28,241 bases of DNA from an uncultured Erysipelotrichaceae bacterium (GCA_910586285.1 CAJUGR010000008.1:1-28241), one strand, 5' to 3'; positions 1-8,898 are shown, counted from the stretch's first letter. Numbers and translations: made by a program. Notes: generated by a model not told the origin, from the sequence alone.

Positions 1-23
1 TATCAATGTATGAAATTTCATTC

Positions 24-52
24 TTGACATTTGAGCGTTTTTTCCATAATAT
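24..52 (+). promoter_or_regulatory. Candidate sigma-A promoter of the peptide-uptake operon
   Basis: TTGACA at 24-29 and TAATAT at 47-52 are separated by 17 bp. This would give a leader of about 200 nt before the binding-protein gene. I see no recognisable riboswitch fold or clear operator in 60-250, so the long leader is unexplained. Confidence 0.5.
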
Positions 53-263
53 ATATACGAAACAGACAGCTCACATGGTATGCAAATACACACAAAATCA
101 GTTCATTTGCTTCATTTTGTATGTTTTTGTAGAACATGAATGTTTTTCACAGAACCTATCTGAAATCGTGTATTAAAGTACATAAGAGGTAGCCATGTCA
201 CTGCTTATAAAAGATATGTTCTGAGTCATTGAGCAAAGATCTGGATCGTAAGGAGATGAAAGT

Positions 264-1853
264 ATGAAAAGAGCAGTAAGATTGTGCTCCGCTTTCCTAT
301 TATGCTTTTCTATGACAATGGTTAGCGGTTGCGGCGGCAGCGGAAGCTCTGATAACAGCGGTGAAAAAGTGTTCCGCTTTGGTCAGGCAAATGCGAAAAT
401 GGGATTGGATTTACAGAAGAGTACCAACTCCGGTTCTTCCTCGATTGCCGACAGTATCGTAGAAGGATTGTATTGTTTTACGGAAGAAAATGAAGAAGTA
501 CCGGTTTTGGCAAAGGATTTCCCGACCATTTCTGAAGATGGATTAACCTACTCCTTTGAATTGAAGGAAGGCGTGAAGTTCCATGATGGCAGCGTGTTGA
601 CATCCAACGATGTAAAATATACGTTTGAGCGTATGTTTACACCGGAAACCGGCGCTACGAGTACTTATATGTACGATATGATTGAAGGCGCAGAAGAAAT
701 GTTGGCCGGAAAAGCAACGGAGTTAAGCGGTTTTGAAATTCAAGATGATACGCACTTCACCATCAAATTAAAATATCCGTTTACACCGTTTGTGAAAAAC
801 TTAGGTATTGACTATGCACAAATTTTCCCGCAGGCAGCTTGTGAGGCCGCCGGTGATAAATGGGGATCCGGTATGGATCTGATCGGTACCGGACCGTATA
901 AATTAGAATCCAATGATGATCTCACTAAGGTGGTTATGGTTAAAAATAGCGAATACCATGGTGAAGAACCGAAACTGGATCGTATCGAAGTCATCTTTAT
1001 TGATGATAACAACACTAAGATTTTGGAATATGAGAAAGGCAACATTGATGCTTGTGACTTATCTGCCGATTTCTTAGCACAGTATCAGGACAGCGATTTA
1101 AAAGATGAAATCAATCCTTATATGGGATTAGGTACTTATATCGTTAACTTGAATCTAAACAGTGACAAGTTAAAGGACGTTCGTGTTCGTGAAGCGATTT
1201 CTTTGGCGATCAACCGTGAAGAATTTGTGACAAGCGTATTGAACGGTGCCGGTGAACCGGCAAGCTCCTTCTTGAATCCGAAAGTTCCCGGACATGACGA
1301 TTCCTTAGACGTTTACGAATATAACGTAGAAAAGGCAAAACAGTTGTTAAAAGAAGCAGGTGCTGAAGGCTTAACACTGAGCGCAAAAGTTCGTGCCGGT
1401 GATCAGCAGAGAATGGTTGCGATTCAAGGTTATCTGAAAGAAATCGGCATTAACATGGATGTTCAAGTTCTTGATAACGGTGTATGGGCAAGCGAATGGC
1501 AACAAGGATCTCTGGAAGTTACCATGATCGGCTGGTTCCCGCTGTATGCCGATGCGGACAACCAGATGTATACTTATTTCTATTCCGGCAATGCTTCAGG
1601 AAAGAGTTCTTTCTTTAACAACGCTGAGTTTGATAATTTAATGACACAGGCAAGATCCGAATTGGATGAGTCAAAACGTGCCGAATTGTACAAACAAGCT
1701 GATAAGATTCTTTCTCGTGATGAATATGCGACCATCCCGGTTTACTATCCGAAGAACCAGTTCTTGGCAAAACCTTGGGTAAAAAACATGAAGGTCGGGA
1801 ACTTGATTTATCACTTCAACGATATTGATATTGACTTGGACGCAAAGAAATAA
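264..1853 (+). CDS. Peptide ABC transporter substrate-binding lipoprotein (SBP_bac_5 / OppA-DppA family)
   Basis: This is the extracellular receptor that captures oligo- or dipeptides and delivers them to the membrane permease. The 529-residue length is normal for the family. The N-terminus is a lipoprotein signal: a basic start (MKRAVR), a hydrophobic core and the lipobox V-S-G-C with the lipidated Cys at residue 23. A Gly/Ser-rich linker follows, then the mature domain. The stretch DGLTYSFELKEGVKFHDG (about residues 92-109) is the family signature region. The start is set by AAGGAG at 250-255, 8 bp upstream. It is first in an operon with two permeases, two ATPases and a peptidase, which supports peptides as substrate; nickel- or sugar-binding relatives exist but fit this context less well. 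Confidence 0.93.
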   Translation: MKRAVRLCSAFLLCFSMTMVSGCGGSGSSDNSGEKVFRFGQANAKMGLDLQKSTNSGSSSIADSIVEGLYCFTEENEEVPVLAKDFPTISEDGLTYSFELKEGVKFHDGSVLTSNDVKYTFERMFTPETGATSTYMYDMIEGAEEMLAGKATELSGFEIQDDTHFTIKLKYPFTPFVKNLGIDYAQIFPQAACEAAGDKWGSGMDLIGTGPYKLESNDDLTKVVMVKNSEYHGEEPKLDRIEVIFIDDNNTKILEYEKGNIDACDLSADFLAQYQDSDLKDEINPYMGLGTYIVNLNLNSDKLKDVRVREAISLAINREEFVTSVLNGAGEPASSFLNPKVPGHDDSLDVYEYNVEKAKQLLKEAGAEGLTLSAKVRAGDQQRMVAIQGYLKEIGINMDVQVLDNGVWASEWQQGSLEVTMIGWFPLYADADNQMYTYFYSGNASGKSSFFNNAEFDNLMTQARSELDESKRAELYKQADKILSRDEYATIPVYYPKNQFLAKPWVKNMKVGNLIYHFNDIDIDLDAKK

Positions 1854-1861
1854 TTGCTGAA

Positions 1862-1908
1862 ATAACTATCATGGAATGCTTCTTATGAGGCATTCCATGT
1901 ATCGTTAT
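1862..1908 (+). promoter_or_regulatory. Intercistronic hairpin between binding-protein and permease genes
   Basis: CATGGAATGC (1870-1879) pairs perfectly with GCATTCCATG (1890-1899) around a 10-nt loop, and the flanks (ATAACTAT / TATCGTTAT) extend the stem with a bulge. No U-run follows, so it is not a full intrinsic terminator. A stem at this place in binding-protein transporter operons usually protects or partly attenuates the mRNA so that the receptor is made in excess; that role is inferred here. Confidence 0.6.
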
Positions 1909-1930
1909 AGCGAAAGATAAGGATGATATT

Positions 1931-2866
1931 ATGAAACAATATATTGGGAAAAGAATTTTACAGGCTATCGGTGTCATCTTCGCCATTTCTTTGATCACGT
2001 TTTTCATCTTAAATATCATGCCGGGTAACCCGGTAGCGATGATGTTGGGAGAAATGGCTGATGTGGATACGATTGCCCGTGTTACACATGAAATGGGATT
2101 AGATCGGCCGATTGTCGTTCAATACGTTGACTGGCTGACTTCCATGTTTCATGGTGATTTCGGAATCAGTTATTTCCAGAACCGCCCGGTTTTGGATATT
2201 ATGATTCCTGCTTTTTATGTGACGGTGCGATTGGCATTACTCGCATATGTTATGGCTGTGATCGTAGGTGTTACTATGGGAGTGGTTGCCGCCGTTAATC
2301 ATGGAAAATGGCAGGATCAGATCATTATGAGTATTGCCGTATTGGGAATATCCGCTCCGGTATTCTGGCTGGCCATTATTTTACAAATTTTCCTTTGTGT
2401 GAAGTTGGATCTCTTCCCCCTGTCGGGTATTGACAGTTTCTACAACTTCATTTTACCGGCCATTGCCTTGGGCGCACGCTATGCCGCAAGCATTGCCAGA
2501 ATTACCAGAACCAGTATGCTGGAAGTAATCCATCAAGACTATATCAGAACCGCCGAAGCAAAGGGATTGAAAAAGTGGACGGTCATGATCAAGCACGCCT
2601 TACACAATGCGTTGATTCCGATCATTACCGTTTCCGGCGCTCAGCTCGGCGATATTCTGACCGGATCGATATTGATTGAGTCCGTATTCGCAATGCCGGG
2701 CTTAGGCAAAATGTTGTTGGATGCGATTAATACTCGCGATTTGCCGATCGTGCAAGGTGGCGTCATGTATATTGCATTTATCTGCGTTGTGGTCTATCTG
2801 CTCGTAGATGTACTATATGCGGCAGTAGATCCGCGTATTCGTTTGGGAAAGGAGGCAGAAGAATGA
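1931..2866 (+). CDS. oppB: Peptide ABC transporter permease (OppB/DppB type)
   Basis: One of the two inner-membrane subunits forming the peptide channel. The 311 residues begin with a cytoplasmic end and a first membrane helix (about residues 10-30), followed by an extracellular loop and a bundle of helices. The EAA coupling loop that docks the ATPase is visible as EAKGLKKWTVMIKHALHNAL, with the conserved Gly and Pro spacing, followed by P-I-I-T. The start follows AAGGA at 1919-1923. The stop overlaps the next start (ATGA at 2863-2866), so it is translationally coupled to the OppC-type subunit. Opp and Dpp types cannot be separated from sequence alone. Confidence 0.93.
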   Translation: MKQYIGKRILQAIGVIFAISLITFFILNIMPGNPVAMMLGEMADVDTIARVTHEMGLDRPIVVQYVDWLTSMFHGDFGISYFQNRPVLDIMIPAFYVTVRLALLAYVMAVIVGVTMGVVAAVNHGKWQDQIIMSIAVLGISAPVFWLAIILQIFLCVKLDLFPLSGIDSFYNFILPAIALGARYAASIARITRTSMLEVIHQDYIRTAEAKGLKKWTVMIKHALHNALIPIITVSGAQLGDILTGSILIESVFAMPGLGKMLLDAINTRDLPIVQGGVMYIAFICVVVYLLVDVLYAAVDPRIRLGKEAEE

Positions 2867-3729
2867 GTAAACAAAAAGAGGAACAAGCTTATCAAAGCTA
2901 TTGGTCATTAAGCTGGAAGCTTCTGCGTAAAAACAGAATGGCAATGTTTTGCCTTATTGTTGTCATACTGCTGGTTCTGATTGCGATCTTTGCGCCATTC
3001 TTGGCCCCCTATGATCCGGACATACAAAATCTCTCCATCAAATTACAAACCCCAAATGCAGAACATCTGTTTGGAACCGATGAATTCGGACGTGATATTT
3101 TATCTCGAATCATCTACGGTTGTCGAGTATCGTTGAGTATTGGTATTATTTCGCAAATTATCGCATCCGTCATCGGTTATGTTATGGGTGTATGTGCCGG
3201 CTATTTCGGCGGAAAAGTAGATGCGGTGATTTCCTTTGTCATTCAGGTATTCTCTTCGTTCCCGTTCCTGTTGTTCGCCATGGCAGTCATGTTTATCTTA
3301 GGCCCCGGCTTGATTAACCTGTATATCGCTCTGGGATTGTTGGCATGGGCCTCTACGGCACGATTAATCCGCGGAGATGTCATGAAGCTGAAAAAAAGTG
3401 AATATATTGATGCCTGCAAAATCAGCGGAGGCAGTAATTTTAGAATTATCATGAAGCACTTATTACCGAACTGTCTTTCTACAATGATTGTCACGGTGAC
3501 ATTAGGTATCCCTTCTGCGATCATGAGTGAAGCCTCTTTAAGCTTCTTGGGGCTCGGTGTCCAACCGCCGATGTCCAGTTGGGGCGCAATGATCAATGCG
3601 GCACAACCATATATCCGCTCGCATATTTATTACAGTATCATCCCGGGTATCGCGATTATCATCACCGTGTTGGCATTTAATATGCTTGGTGACGGTCTGC
3701 GTGATGCACTGGATCCGAAATTACATTAG
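2863..3729 (+). CDS. oppC: Peptide ABC transporter permease (OppC/DppC type)
   Basis: Second channel subunit of the peptide importer, 288 residues. It has the OppC N-terminal segment: a first helix at about residues 26-46, then the motif APYDPDIQN and later HLFGTDEFGRDILSR, which is highly typical of OppC/DppC proteins. The EAA-like loop (DACKISGGSNFRIIMKHLLP) precedes the last helices. AAAGGAGG lies just upstream of the ATG, inside the end of oppB, and the ATGA overlap couples the two. It ends 14 bp before the first ATPase gene. Confidence 0.93.
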   Translation: MSKQKEEQAYQSYWSLSWKLLRKNRMAMFCLIVVILLVLIAIFAPFLAPYDPDIQNLSIKLQTPNAEHLFGTDEFGRDILSRIIYGCRVSLSIGIISQIIASVIGYVMGVCAGYFGGKVDAVISFVIQVFSSFPFLLFAMAVMFILGPGLINLYIALGLLAWASTARLIRGDVMKLKKSEYIDACKISGGSNFRIIMKHLLPNCLSTMIVTVTLGIPSAIMSEASLSFLGLGVQPPMSSWGAMINAAQPYIRSHIYYSIIPGIAIIITVLAFNMLGDGLRDALDPKLH

Positions 3730-3743
3730 AAGGGGTAGATGAT

Positions 3744-4745
3744 ATGAGTGAACAAAAAGAAAAATTACTGGAAGTCAAAGACTTAGGCATTACCCTGTTT
3801 ACGGATCGCGGGGCATTGCCCGCAGTGCAACACTTGGATTTTACCATGTATAAAGGAGAGACTCTGGGCGTGGTCGGAGAATCCGGTTGCGGAAAAAGTA
3901 TGACGGCGCTTTCATTGATCCGCTTGATCCCTTCCCCTCCCGGTAAAATCACCAGCGGTGCGATTAATTATAAGGGTAAAGATCTGACTTCAATCTCATT
4001 AGATGAAATGCGCGAGATTCGCGGTAATGAAATCTCAATGATATTCCAAGAGCCGATGACTTCGTTAAATCCGGTCATGACTGTCGGTAAACAAATCATG
4101 GAAGCCATCTTGATTCACCAGGATAAAGATAAAAAGCAGGCAAAGGAACACGCCATGGAAATGATTAAGATGGTCGGTATCGCAATGCCGGAAAAAGTAT
4201 TTGATTCCTATCCGCATCAATTATCCGGAGGAATGCGGCAGCGTATTATGATTGCGATGGCACTGGCCTGCCAGCCCTCCTTGTTAATTTGTGATGAACC
4301 GACAACGGCATTGGATGTCACCATCCAAGCACAGATTCTGAAGTTAATCAATCAAATGCGCGAGGAACTGGGAACCAGCGTTCTGTTAATCACCCATGAT
4401 ATGGGGGTTATTTCCGAAATGGCCGATCATGTGATCGTCATGTATACGGGAGTAGTGGTCGAATATGCGCCGGTACGTTCGCTGTTCACTTCCCCCATGC
4501 ATCCGTATACAATCGGCTTAATGAAATCCATCCCGAACTTAGATCATGACGTAGAAGAATTGGAAACGATCTCCGGCTCCGTACCGATGTTGCATGAATT
4601 GCCGCAAGGGTGCTTCTTTCATCCGCGCTGCCCTTATGCTAAAGACATTTGTCGTAAACAGATGCCCTCTTTGTATGACGTAAATGATCATCAGGTACGT
4701 TGTTTCCGCTACAGTGAAATGTGGAAGGAGGATCAGGATGTCTGA
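3744..4745 (+). CDS. oppD: Peptide ABC transporter ATPase (OppD/DppD type)
   Basis: Cytoplasmic nucleotide-binding subunit that powers peptide import, 333 residues. Walker A is GESGCGKS at residues 45-52, the ABC signature is LSGGMRQR, and Walker B is LLICDEPTTALD with the catalytic Glu, followed by the switch His in LLITHDMG. The C-terminal oligopeptide-transporter domain with its conserved cysteines is present (QGCFFHPRCPYAKDIC). Its last 8 bases overlap the start of the second ATPase gene. Confidence 0.94.
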   Translation: MSEQKEKLLEVKDLGITLFTDRGALPAVQHLDFTMYKGETLGVVGESGCGKSMTALSLIRLIPSPPGKITSGAINYKGKDLTSISLDEMREIRGNEISMIFQEPMTSLNPVMTVGKQIMEAILIHQDKDKKQAKEHAMEMIKMVGIAMPEKVFDSYPHQLSGGMRQRIMIAMALACQPSLLICDEPTTALDVTIQAQILKLINQMREELGTSVLLITHDMGVISEMADHVIVMYTGVVVEYAPVRSLFTSPMHPYTIGLMKSIPNLDHDVEELETISGSVPMLHELPQGCFFHPRCPYAKDICRKQMPSLYDVNDHQVRCFRYSEMWKEDQDV

Positions 4746-5721
4746 AAAAGAATTATTACGAGTCGAACATTTGAAAAAATATTATCCTTTGAAAAAGGGA
4801 TTCATGAGTAAAGCAGGGGGATCGGTAAAAGCGGTAGATGATATCAGCTTTTCCGTTAATGAAGGGGAAACCTTTGCGGTGGTAGGCGAAAGCGGATGCG
4901 GGAAATCCACAATGGGAAAATGTGTCATCCGTTTGGTTGAGCCAACCGAAGGCAAAGTAATCTTGGATGGCGAGGATTTCACGGCGTTAAAAGGGGCGGA
5001 TCTAAAAAAAGCAAGAGAAAAGATGAAACTGATCTTTCAAGATCCGTATGCCTCTTTAAATCCGCGTATGACCGTCAAGGATATCATCGCAGAACCACTG
5101 GACATAGCCGGTGTAATCAAGGACAAAAAACAACGTGATGAACACATTTTGAATACTATGGAACAAGTCGGTTTGAACAAAGAGTATTTAAGCCGGTATC
5201 CCCATGAATTCTCCGGTGGTCAGCGACAGCGTATCGGCATCGCCAGAGCCATTGTATTAAAACCGAAATTAATCATCTGTGATGAACCAGTTTCCGCTTT
5301 GGATGTTTCGATTCAGGCAAAGATTATCAACCTGTTAAAAGATCTTCAGAAACAGATGAAGATGGCATATATCTTCATTTCTCATGATTTAAGCGTAGTA
5401 AAGCATATTGCGGATCGGGTAGCGGTCATGTATTTAGGCCACATTATGGAATTGGCCGATACCAAGGAAATTTATGACCATCCTTCACATCCGTATACCC
5501 AAGCTTTGTTTTCCGCCATTCCGAAAATCGGTGAGGGTAGGATTTCTGATAAAATCGTATTAAGCGGCGATGTGCCCAGTCCTGCCGATCCACCGCAAGG
5601 TTGCTGCTTCCACACGCGCTGCCCCAAGGCATGTGAGCGGTGTACGAAAGAAGTACCGCAGTTAAAAGAAATTGCACCAAATCATTTCAGTGCTTGCCAT
5701 TTATATGATAAAGGAGAATAG
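4738..5721 (+). CDS. oppF: Peptide ABC transporter ATPase (OppF/DppF type)
   Basis: Second ATPase subunit, expected to pair with the OppD-type protein. I place the start at 4738 (MSEKELLRVEHL) because AAGGAGG sits at 4725-4731 with a 6-bp gap; a longer reading from 4684 lacks a site and would overlap oppD by 62 bases. With this start it has 327 residues. Walker A is GESGCGKS at 50-57, the signature is FSGGQRQR, Walker B is LIICDEPVSALD, and the switch region is FISHDLSVV. The C-terminal domain is Cys-rich (QGCCFHTRCPKACERC), as usual for the family. It is followed within 4 bp by the peptidase gene. Confidence 0.94.
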   Translation: MSEKELLRVEHLKKYYPLKKGFMSKAGGSVKAVDDISFSVNEGETFAVVGESGCGKSTMGKCVIRLVEPTEGKVILDGEDFTALKGADLKKAREKMKLIFQDPYASLNPRMTVKDIIAEPLDIAGVIKDKKQRDEHILNTMEQVGLNKEYLSRYPHEFSGGQRQRIGIARAIVLKPKLIICDEPVSALDVSIQAKIINLLKDLQKQMKMAYIFISHDLSVVKHIADRVAVMYLGHIMELADTKEIYDHPSHPYTQALFSAIPKIGEGRISDKIVLSGDVPSPADPPQGCCFHTRCPKACERCTKEVPQLKEIAPNHFSACHLYDKGE

Positions 5722-5725
5722 AAAC

Positions 5726-6766
5726 ATGACATTTGAAATTGATCGTGATCTGCTTGTCAAAGATTTAAAGGATTTAATTGAAACCCCGAGTACCGTAAGT
5801 TATTATGATGAAATAATGCCGGTGATTGAAAAGAAAGCCGCGCTTTACGGTTATAAAGTTACTTATGATCGCAAGCGTACGGCTTATATCACCATTCCGG
5901 GTGAGGATACATCCAAAACAGTATGTCTGGGGGCCCATTTGGATACTATCGGTATGATCGTCCGCAATGTGACAAAGGACGGTGCCATTACGATTCGTCA
6001 GCTGGGCGGTTTAAATTATTCCAGTCTGGAAAGTGAAAATGTACTGGTTCATACTAGAGACGGAAAGTCTTATTCGGGTATGGTTATCTGTAAGTCACAC
6101 TCCGTTCATGTGTTCGATGATGCCCGTACCTTGAATCGTGATGATGAAAGCATTCAGGTTATCTTGGATCAGGATATTCACAGTGATAAAGACGTATACG
6201 CCTTAGGCATTGAACACGGCGATATTATCTCTGTGGACCCGCGCTTTCAATATACGGAAAACGGCTATGTGAAATCCCGCCATATTGATGATAAGGGAGC
6301 AGCAGCTTGTTTGTTCTCCTTGTTGGCTTATCTGACCAAGAACAACATTAAGCCGAAATATAATACGCTGTTAGCATTCCCGATGTATGAAGAAATCGGA
6401 CACGGCGGTGCATATGTGCCGAGTGAAGTCAGTGAGTATGTGGCATTGGATATCGGTTTGATCGGCCCGGACAATCATGGTGATGAGTACACCTGCAGCA
6501 TTTGCGTGGCAGATGCTTATTCCCCATATGATCGCGGTTTAACAACAAAGATCATCAATTTAGCCAAGCAGGAAAACATCCGTTATTGCGTTGATATTTT
6601 CTATCGTTACAGTACGGATGCCAATGCGGCGATTCGCTCCGGAAACAACGTATATGCGGCCGCATTCGGTATGGCTTGTATGAATTCCCATGGCATGGAA
6701 CGTTGTCATATTTCGGCATTGGAAGAAACGACAAAGTTGGCATTGGCCTATGTGTTAGCAGAATAA
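5726..6766 (+). CDS. M42 family metallo-aminopeptidase
   Basis: A dinuclear-metal aminopeptidase of the M42 family (glutamyl or deblocking aminopeptidase type), expected to trim peptides in the cytoplasm. With the start at 5726, set by AAGGAG at 5711-5716, it has 346 residues; a longer reading from 5672 runs back into oppF and has no ribosome site. Metal and catalytic residues fit M42: GAHLDT (His71, Asp73), HIDDKG (Asp188/189) and YEEIGHGG (Glu222, Glu223), with a late His in CHISALEETTKLAL. Position as last gene of the transporter operon, 4 bp after oppF, suggests that imported peptides are hydrolysed by this enzyme. The exact residue preference is not visible. Confidence 0.88.
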   Translation: MTFEIDRDLLVKDLKDLIETPSTVSYYDEIMPVIEKKAALYGYKVTYDRKRTAYITIPGEDTSKTVCLGAHLDTIGMIVRNVTKDGAITIRQLGGLNYSSLESENVLVHTRDGKSYSGMVICKSHSVHVFDDARTLNRDDESIQVILDQDIHSDKDVYALGIEHGDIISVDPRFQYTENGYVKSRHIDDKGAAACLFSLLAYLTKNNIKPKYNTLLAFPMYEEIGHGGAYVPSEVSEYVALDIGLIGPDNHGDEYTCSICVADAYSPYDRGLTTKIINLAKQENIRYCVDIFYRYSTDANAAIRSGNNVYAAAFGMACMNSHGMERCHISALEETTKLALAYVLAE

Positions 6767-6779
6767 TTTCACCAACAAT

Positions 6780-6820
6780 AAAGAACAGATCGTATCTAAA
6801 AATGATTTGTTCTTTTTTTT
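6780..6820 (+). terminator. Intrinsic terminator of the peptide-uptake operon
   Basis: A 12-bp stem with one G-U pair (AAAGAACAGATC at 6780-6791 with GATTTGTTCTTT at 6804-6815) and a 12-nt loop, ending in a run of T. It starts 13 bp after the peptidase stop. Confidence 0.9.
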
Positions 6821-6924
6821 ATCTGCTTTTTATTCTCAATCAAATAATGAAAAGAGATTGTTAAAGACATTGTCGGCAATAATGGAATTGGACTTCCATA
6901 CTTTTTTATTTCTTTCTGTTCCAT
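6796..6924 (-). CDS. Possible small ORF, 42 residues, with a strong ribosome site
   Basis: Starts MEQKEIKKYGSPIPLL and ends QIKKRTNHF. GGAGGT (6931-6936) sits 6 bp before the ATG, as good as any site in the window. I do not recognise the protein. Its 3' third overlaps the terminator of the opposite operon, so the C-terminus may be random and the ORF may be the leftover 5' end of a lost gene. No downstream terminator of its own is visible. The rest of 6821-7045 shows nothing else convincing. Confidence 0.25.
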   Translation of the reverse strand: MEQKEIKKYGSPIPLLPTMSLTISFHYLIENKKQIKKRTNHF

Positions 6925-7040
6925 TTAAGCACCTCCATGAAAGTATTAAATCATGGTCCTTTGCTAATGATCGTTACTTTTTTCTGCTTTATATACGCAC
7001 GCAAATGGAAAATCCAATAAAATATGATGTGACAGGAAAG

Positions 7041-7078
7041 CAACAGAAAAGCACATCCGTTTTACCTAAGGGATGTGC
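7041..7078 (-). terminator. Intrinsic terminator downstream of lysS
   Basis: On the minus strand, GCACATCC (complement of 7071-7078) pairs with GGATGTGC (complement of 7051-7058) and is followed by TTTTCTGTTG. It lies 34 bp past the lysS stop and faces the terminator of the convergent peptide operon. Confidence 0.75.
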
Positions 7079-7111
7079 CTAATTCATTTTTCATAAAAAG
7101 TGTTTGCCTTT

Positions 7112-8602
7112 TTAATGATTACGATCTTTCATATGCGGGAACAACAGTACTTCACGGATCGTATCGCTGTCCGTTAGCAGCATCACCAAGCGATCGATGC
7201 CCATGCCGACACCTCCTGTCGGCGGAAGTCCGTATTCCAATGCTTCCACATAATCCTGATCCATCTCATTGGCTTCATCATCACCGAGATCACGCAGCTG
7301 TAACTGCTTTTCAAAGCGCTCCTTCTGATCAATCGGATCATTGAGTTCCGAGAAAGCATTCGCATATTCATGACCGGAAATAAATAATTCATAGCGATCT
7401 GTATAACGCGGATCCGCCTTACTCTTTTTTGCCAAGGGACTGATTTCCACCGGATGCCCATAGACATAAGTCGGTTGAATCAATGTATCCTCCACATACT
7501 TCTCGAAGAATAAATTGACGATATGCCCAACGCTGTTATGCTTTTTCTCTACCTCTAAGCCATGTTCGCCGGCCAATGCACAAGCGTCCTCATAACTCAT
7601 GTTCTGCCAGAAATCCACACCGCAGGCTTCTTTGATCGCGTCTACCATATGAACCCGGCGAAACGGCGCTTTTAAGGAAATTTCCTGACCGCGGTAAGCG
7701 ATTTCGGTAGTATGACAAACATCCAATGCCACCGTTTCGATCAAACCCTCGATCAGATCCATCATTCCCTGTAAATCGGAATAAGCTACATATGCCTCTA
7801 CGGTCGTAAACTCCGGATTGTGGGTTGTATCCATTCCCTCATTGCGAAATAACCGGCCAATTTCATAAACGCCTTCCAAGCCGCCAACGATTAATCGCTT
7901 CAGCGGCAATTCTGTGGCGATACGCAAATAAAACGGCATATCTAATGTATTATGATGAGTAACGAACGGCCGCGCCGCTGCGCCGCCTAAAATCGGCTGA
8001 AGCACGGGTGTTTCCACTTCCACCAATCCCTTGCCATCCAGATAACGCTGAATGGAGCGAATAATACGCGGACGGGTCAATGCGATACGTTTCGCATCTT
8101 CATTGACAATCAAGTCCACATAACGGCGACGGAAGCGCTCTTCCTTATCCTGTAAGCCATGAAATTTTTCCGGCAGCGGCCGCAAAGCCTTGGTTAAATG
8201 CGTATACGTTTCCGCTCTCACCGATAACTCTCCGTGATTGGTCTTCATGATCGTTCCGGCAATGCCGACAATATCACCGATATCGCTCTTTTTAAATACT
8301 TCATAAGCTTCTTCTCCGATGACATCTTTGCGCACGTAAATCTGAATCTGTCCGTCAATATCCTGAATGTGCATAAACCCGGCTTTCCCTTGACGGCGTT
8401 TGGTCATAATTCTTCCCGCAATACTTGTTTTTACAGCACATTCTTCCAATTCTTCTTTGGACTTTTCCCCATACAATTCTTTCAGATTTCCTGACTTATC
8501 CGTTCGCTCATAAGCACTGCCAAACGGGTCGATACCCATCTCCCGTAATTCTTCCATTTTGCGGCGGCGAACCAATTCTTGTTCTGTTAATTTCTGTTCC
8601 AT
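7112..8602 (-). CDS. lysS: Lysyl-tRNA synthetase, class II
   Basis: Charges tRNA-Lys with lysine in the cytoplasm. The 496-residue length is normal. The N-terminal anticodon-binding OB fold spans about residues 60-170 (IAGRIMTKRRQGKAGFMHIQ is typical). Class II motifs follow: the motif 2 region FRNEGMDTTHNPEFTTVEAY and motif 3 GMGIDRLVMLLTDSDTIREV near the C-terminus. The start is fixed by AAGGAG directly upstream (complement of 8611-8616). It follows dusB but has its own promoter and a T-box leader, so it can respond to lysine-tRNA charging separately from the upstream genes. Confidence 0.96.
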   Translation of the reverse strand: MEQKLTEQELVRRRKMEELREMGIDPFGSAYERTDKSGNLKELYGEKSKEELEECAVKTSIAGRIMTKRRQGKAGFMHIQDIDGQIQIYVRKDVIGEEAYEVFKKSDIGDIVGIAGTIMKTNHGELSVRAETYTHLTKALRPLPEKFHGLQDKEERFRRRYVDLIVNEDAKRIALTRPRIIRSIQRYLDGKGLVEVETPVLQPILGGAAARPFVTHHNTLDMPFYLRIATELPLKRLIVGGLEGVYEIGRLFRNEGMDTTHNPEFTTVEAYVAYSDLQGMMDLIEGLIETVALDVCHTTEIAYRGQEISLKAPFRRVHMVDAIKEACGVDFWQNMSYEDACALAGEHGLEVEKKHNSVGHIVNLFFEKYVEDTLIQPTYVYGHPVEISPLAKKSKADPRYTDRYELFISGHEYANAFSELNDPIDQKERFEKQLQLRDLGDDEANEMDQDYVEALEYGLPPTGGVGMGIDRLVMLLTDSDTIREVLLFPHMKDRNH

Positions 8603-8619
8603 TGATAATCTCCTTTCAT

Positions 8620-8650
8620 AAAAAAAACTCCCACCCGTCGAGGGGCGAGA
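8620..8650 (-). terminator. T-box leader terminator
   Basis: CTCTCGCCC pairs with GGGTGGGAG (9 bp, two G-U pairs) around a 6-nt loop, followed by a run of eight T on the minus strand. The T-box core upstream is positioned to compete with it through the antiterminator. Confidence 0.85.
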
Positions 8651-8869
8651 GATTCACTGTCGCGGTACCACCCTGCTTCACCGTATGTTCACACAAACGG
8701 CCTTCTACTTGAATGCAAGTAACTTCGTAACGGGAAGCAGCGTCCTAACGGAGGACTCCAAGGCTTTATTTCATCCTATCTTTCACGAATGCGTTTTCCA
8801 GCCTGTGAGCGCATCTCTCTGACGTTTCCGATCGGATTACTTTTCTTATCATCGTCCTTATTCGTTTAG
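8620..8869 (-). promoter_or_regulatory. T-box riboswitch leader of lysS
   Basis: This leader RNA senses uncharged tRNA and controls readthrough into lysS. On the minus strand it has the Stem I distal elements AGAGAG (complement of 8815-8820) and GCTGGAAAACGC (8791-8802), the T-box core GGTGGTACCGCG (8661-8672), and then a terminator. The lower 3' side of Stem I contains GAAATAAAG (8764-8772); either AAA there would read as a lysine specifier, matching the downstream gene, but I could not fold the helix rigorously. Confidence 0.92.
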
Positions 8870-8898
8870 ATTATAAAGAGTTGCGAGCGCTTTGTCAA
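8870..8898 (-). promoter_or_regulatory. Consensus sigma-A promoter of lysS
   Basis: On the minus strand, TTGACA (complement of 8893-8898) and TATAAT (complement of 8870-8875) are separated by exactly 17 bp. Both hexamers are perfect matches to the vegetative consensus. The -35 begins 26 bp after the dusB stop. Confidence 0.92.

Noticed and set aside
1..263. Search for a CodY box or riboswitch in the peptide-operon leader
   Set aside because: I found no convincing AATTTTCWGAAAATT-like palindrome and no conserved riboswitch core in the long leader.
6807..7344. Overlapping plus-strand frames after the peptide operon
   Set aside because: They begin within or after a strong terminator, lack ribosome sites, cross the lysS terminator and run antisense to lysS.
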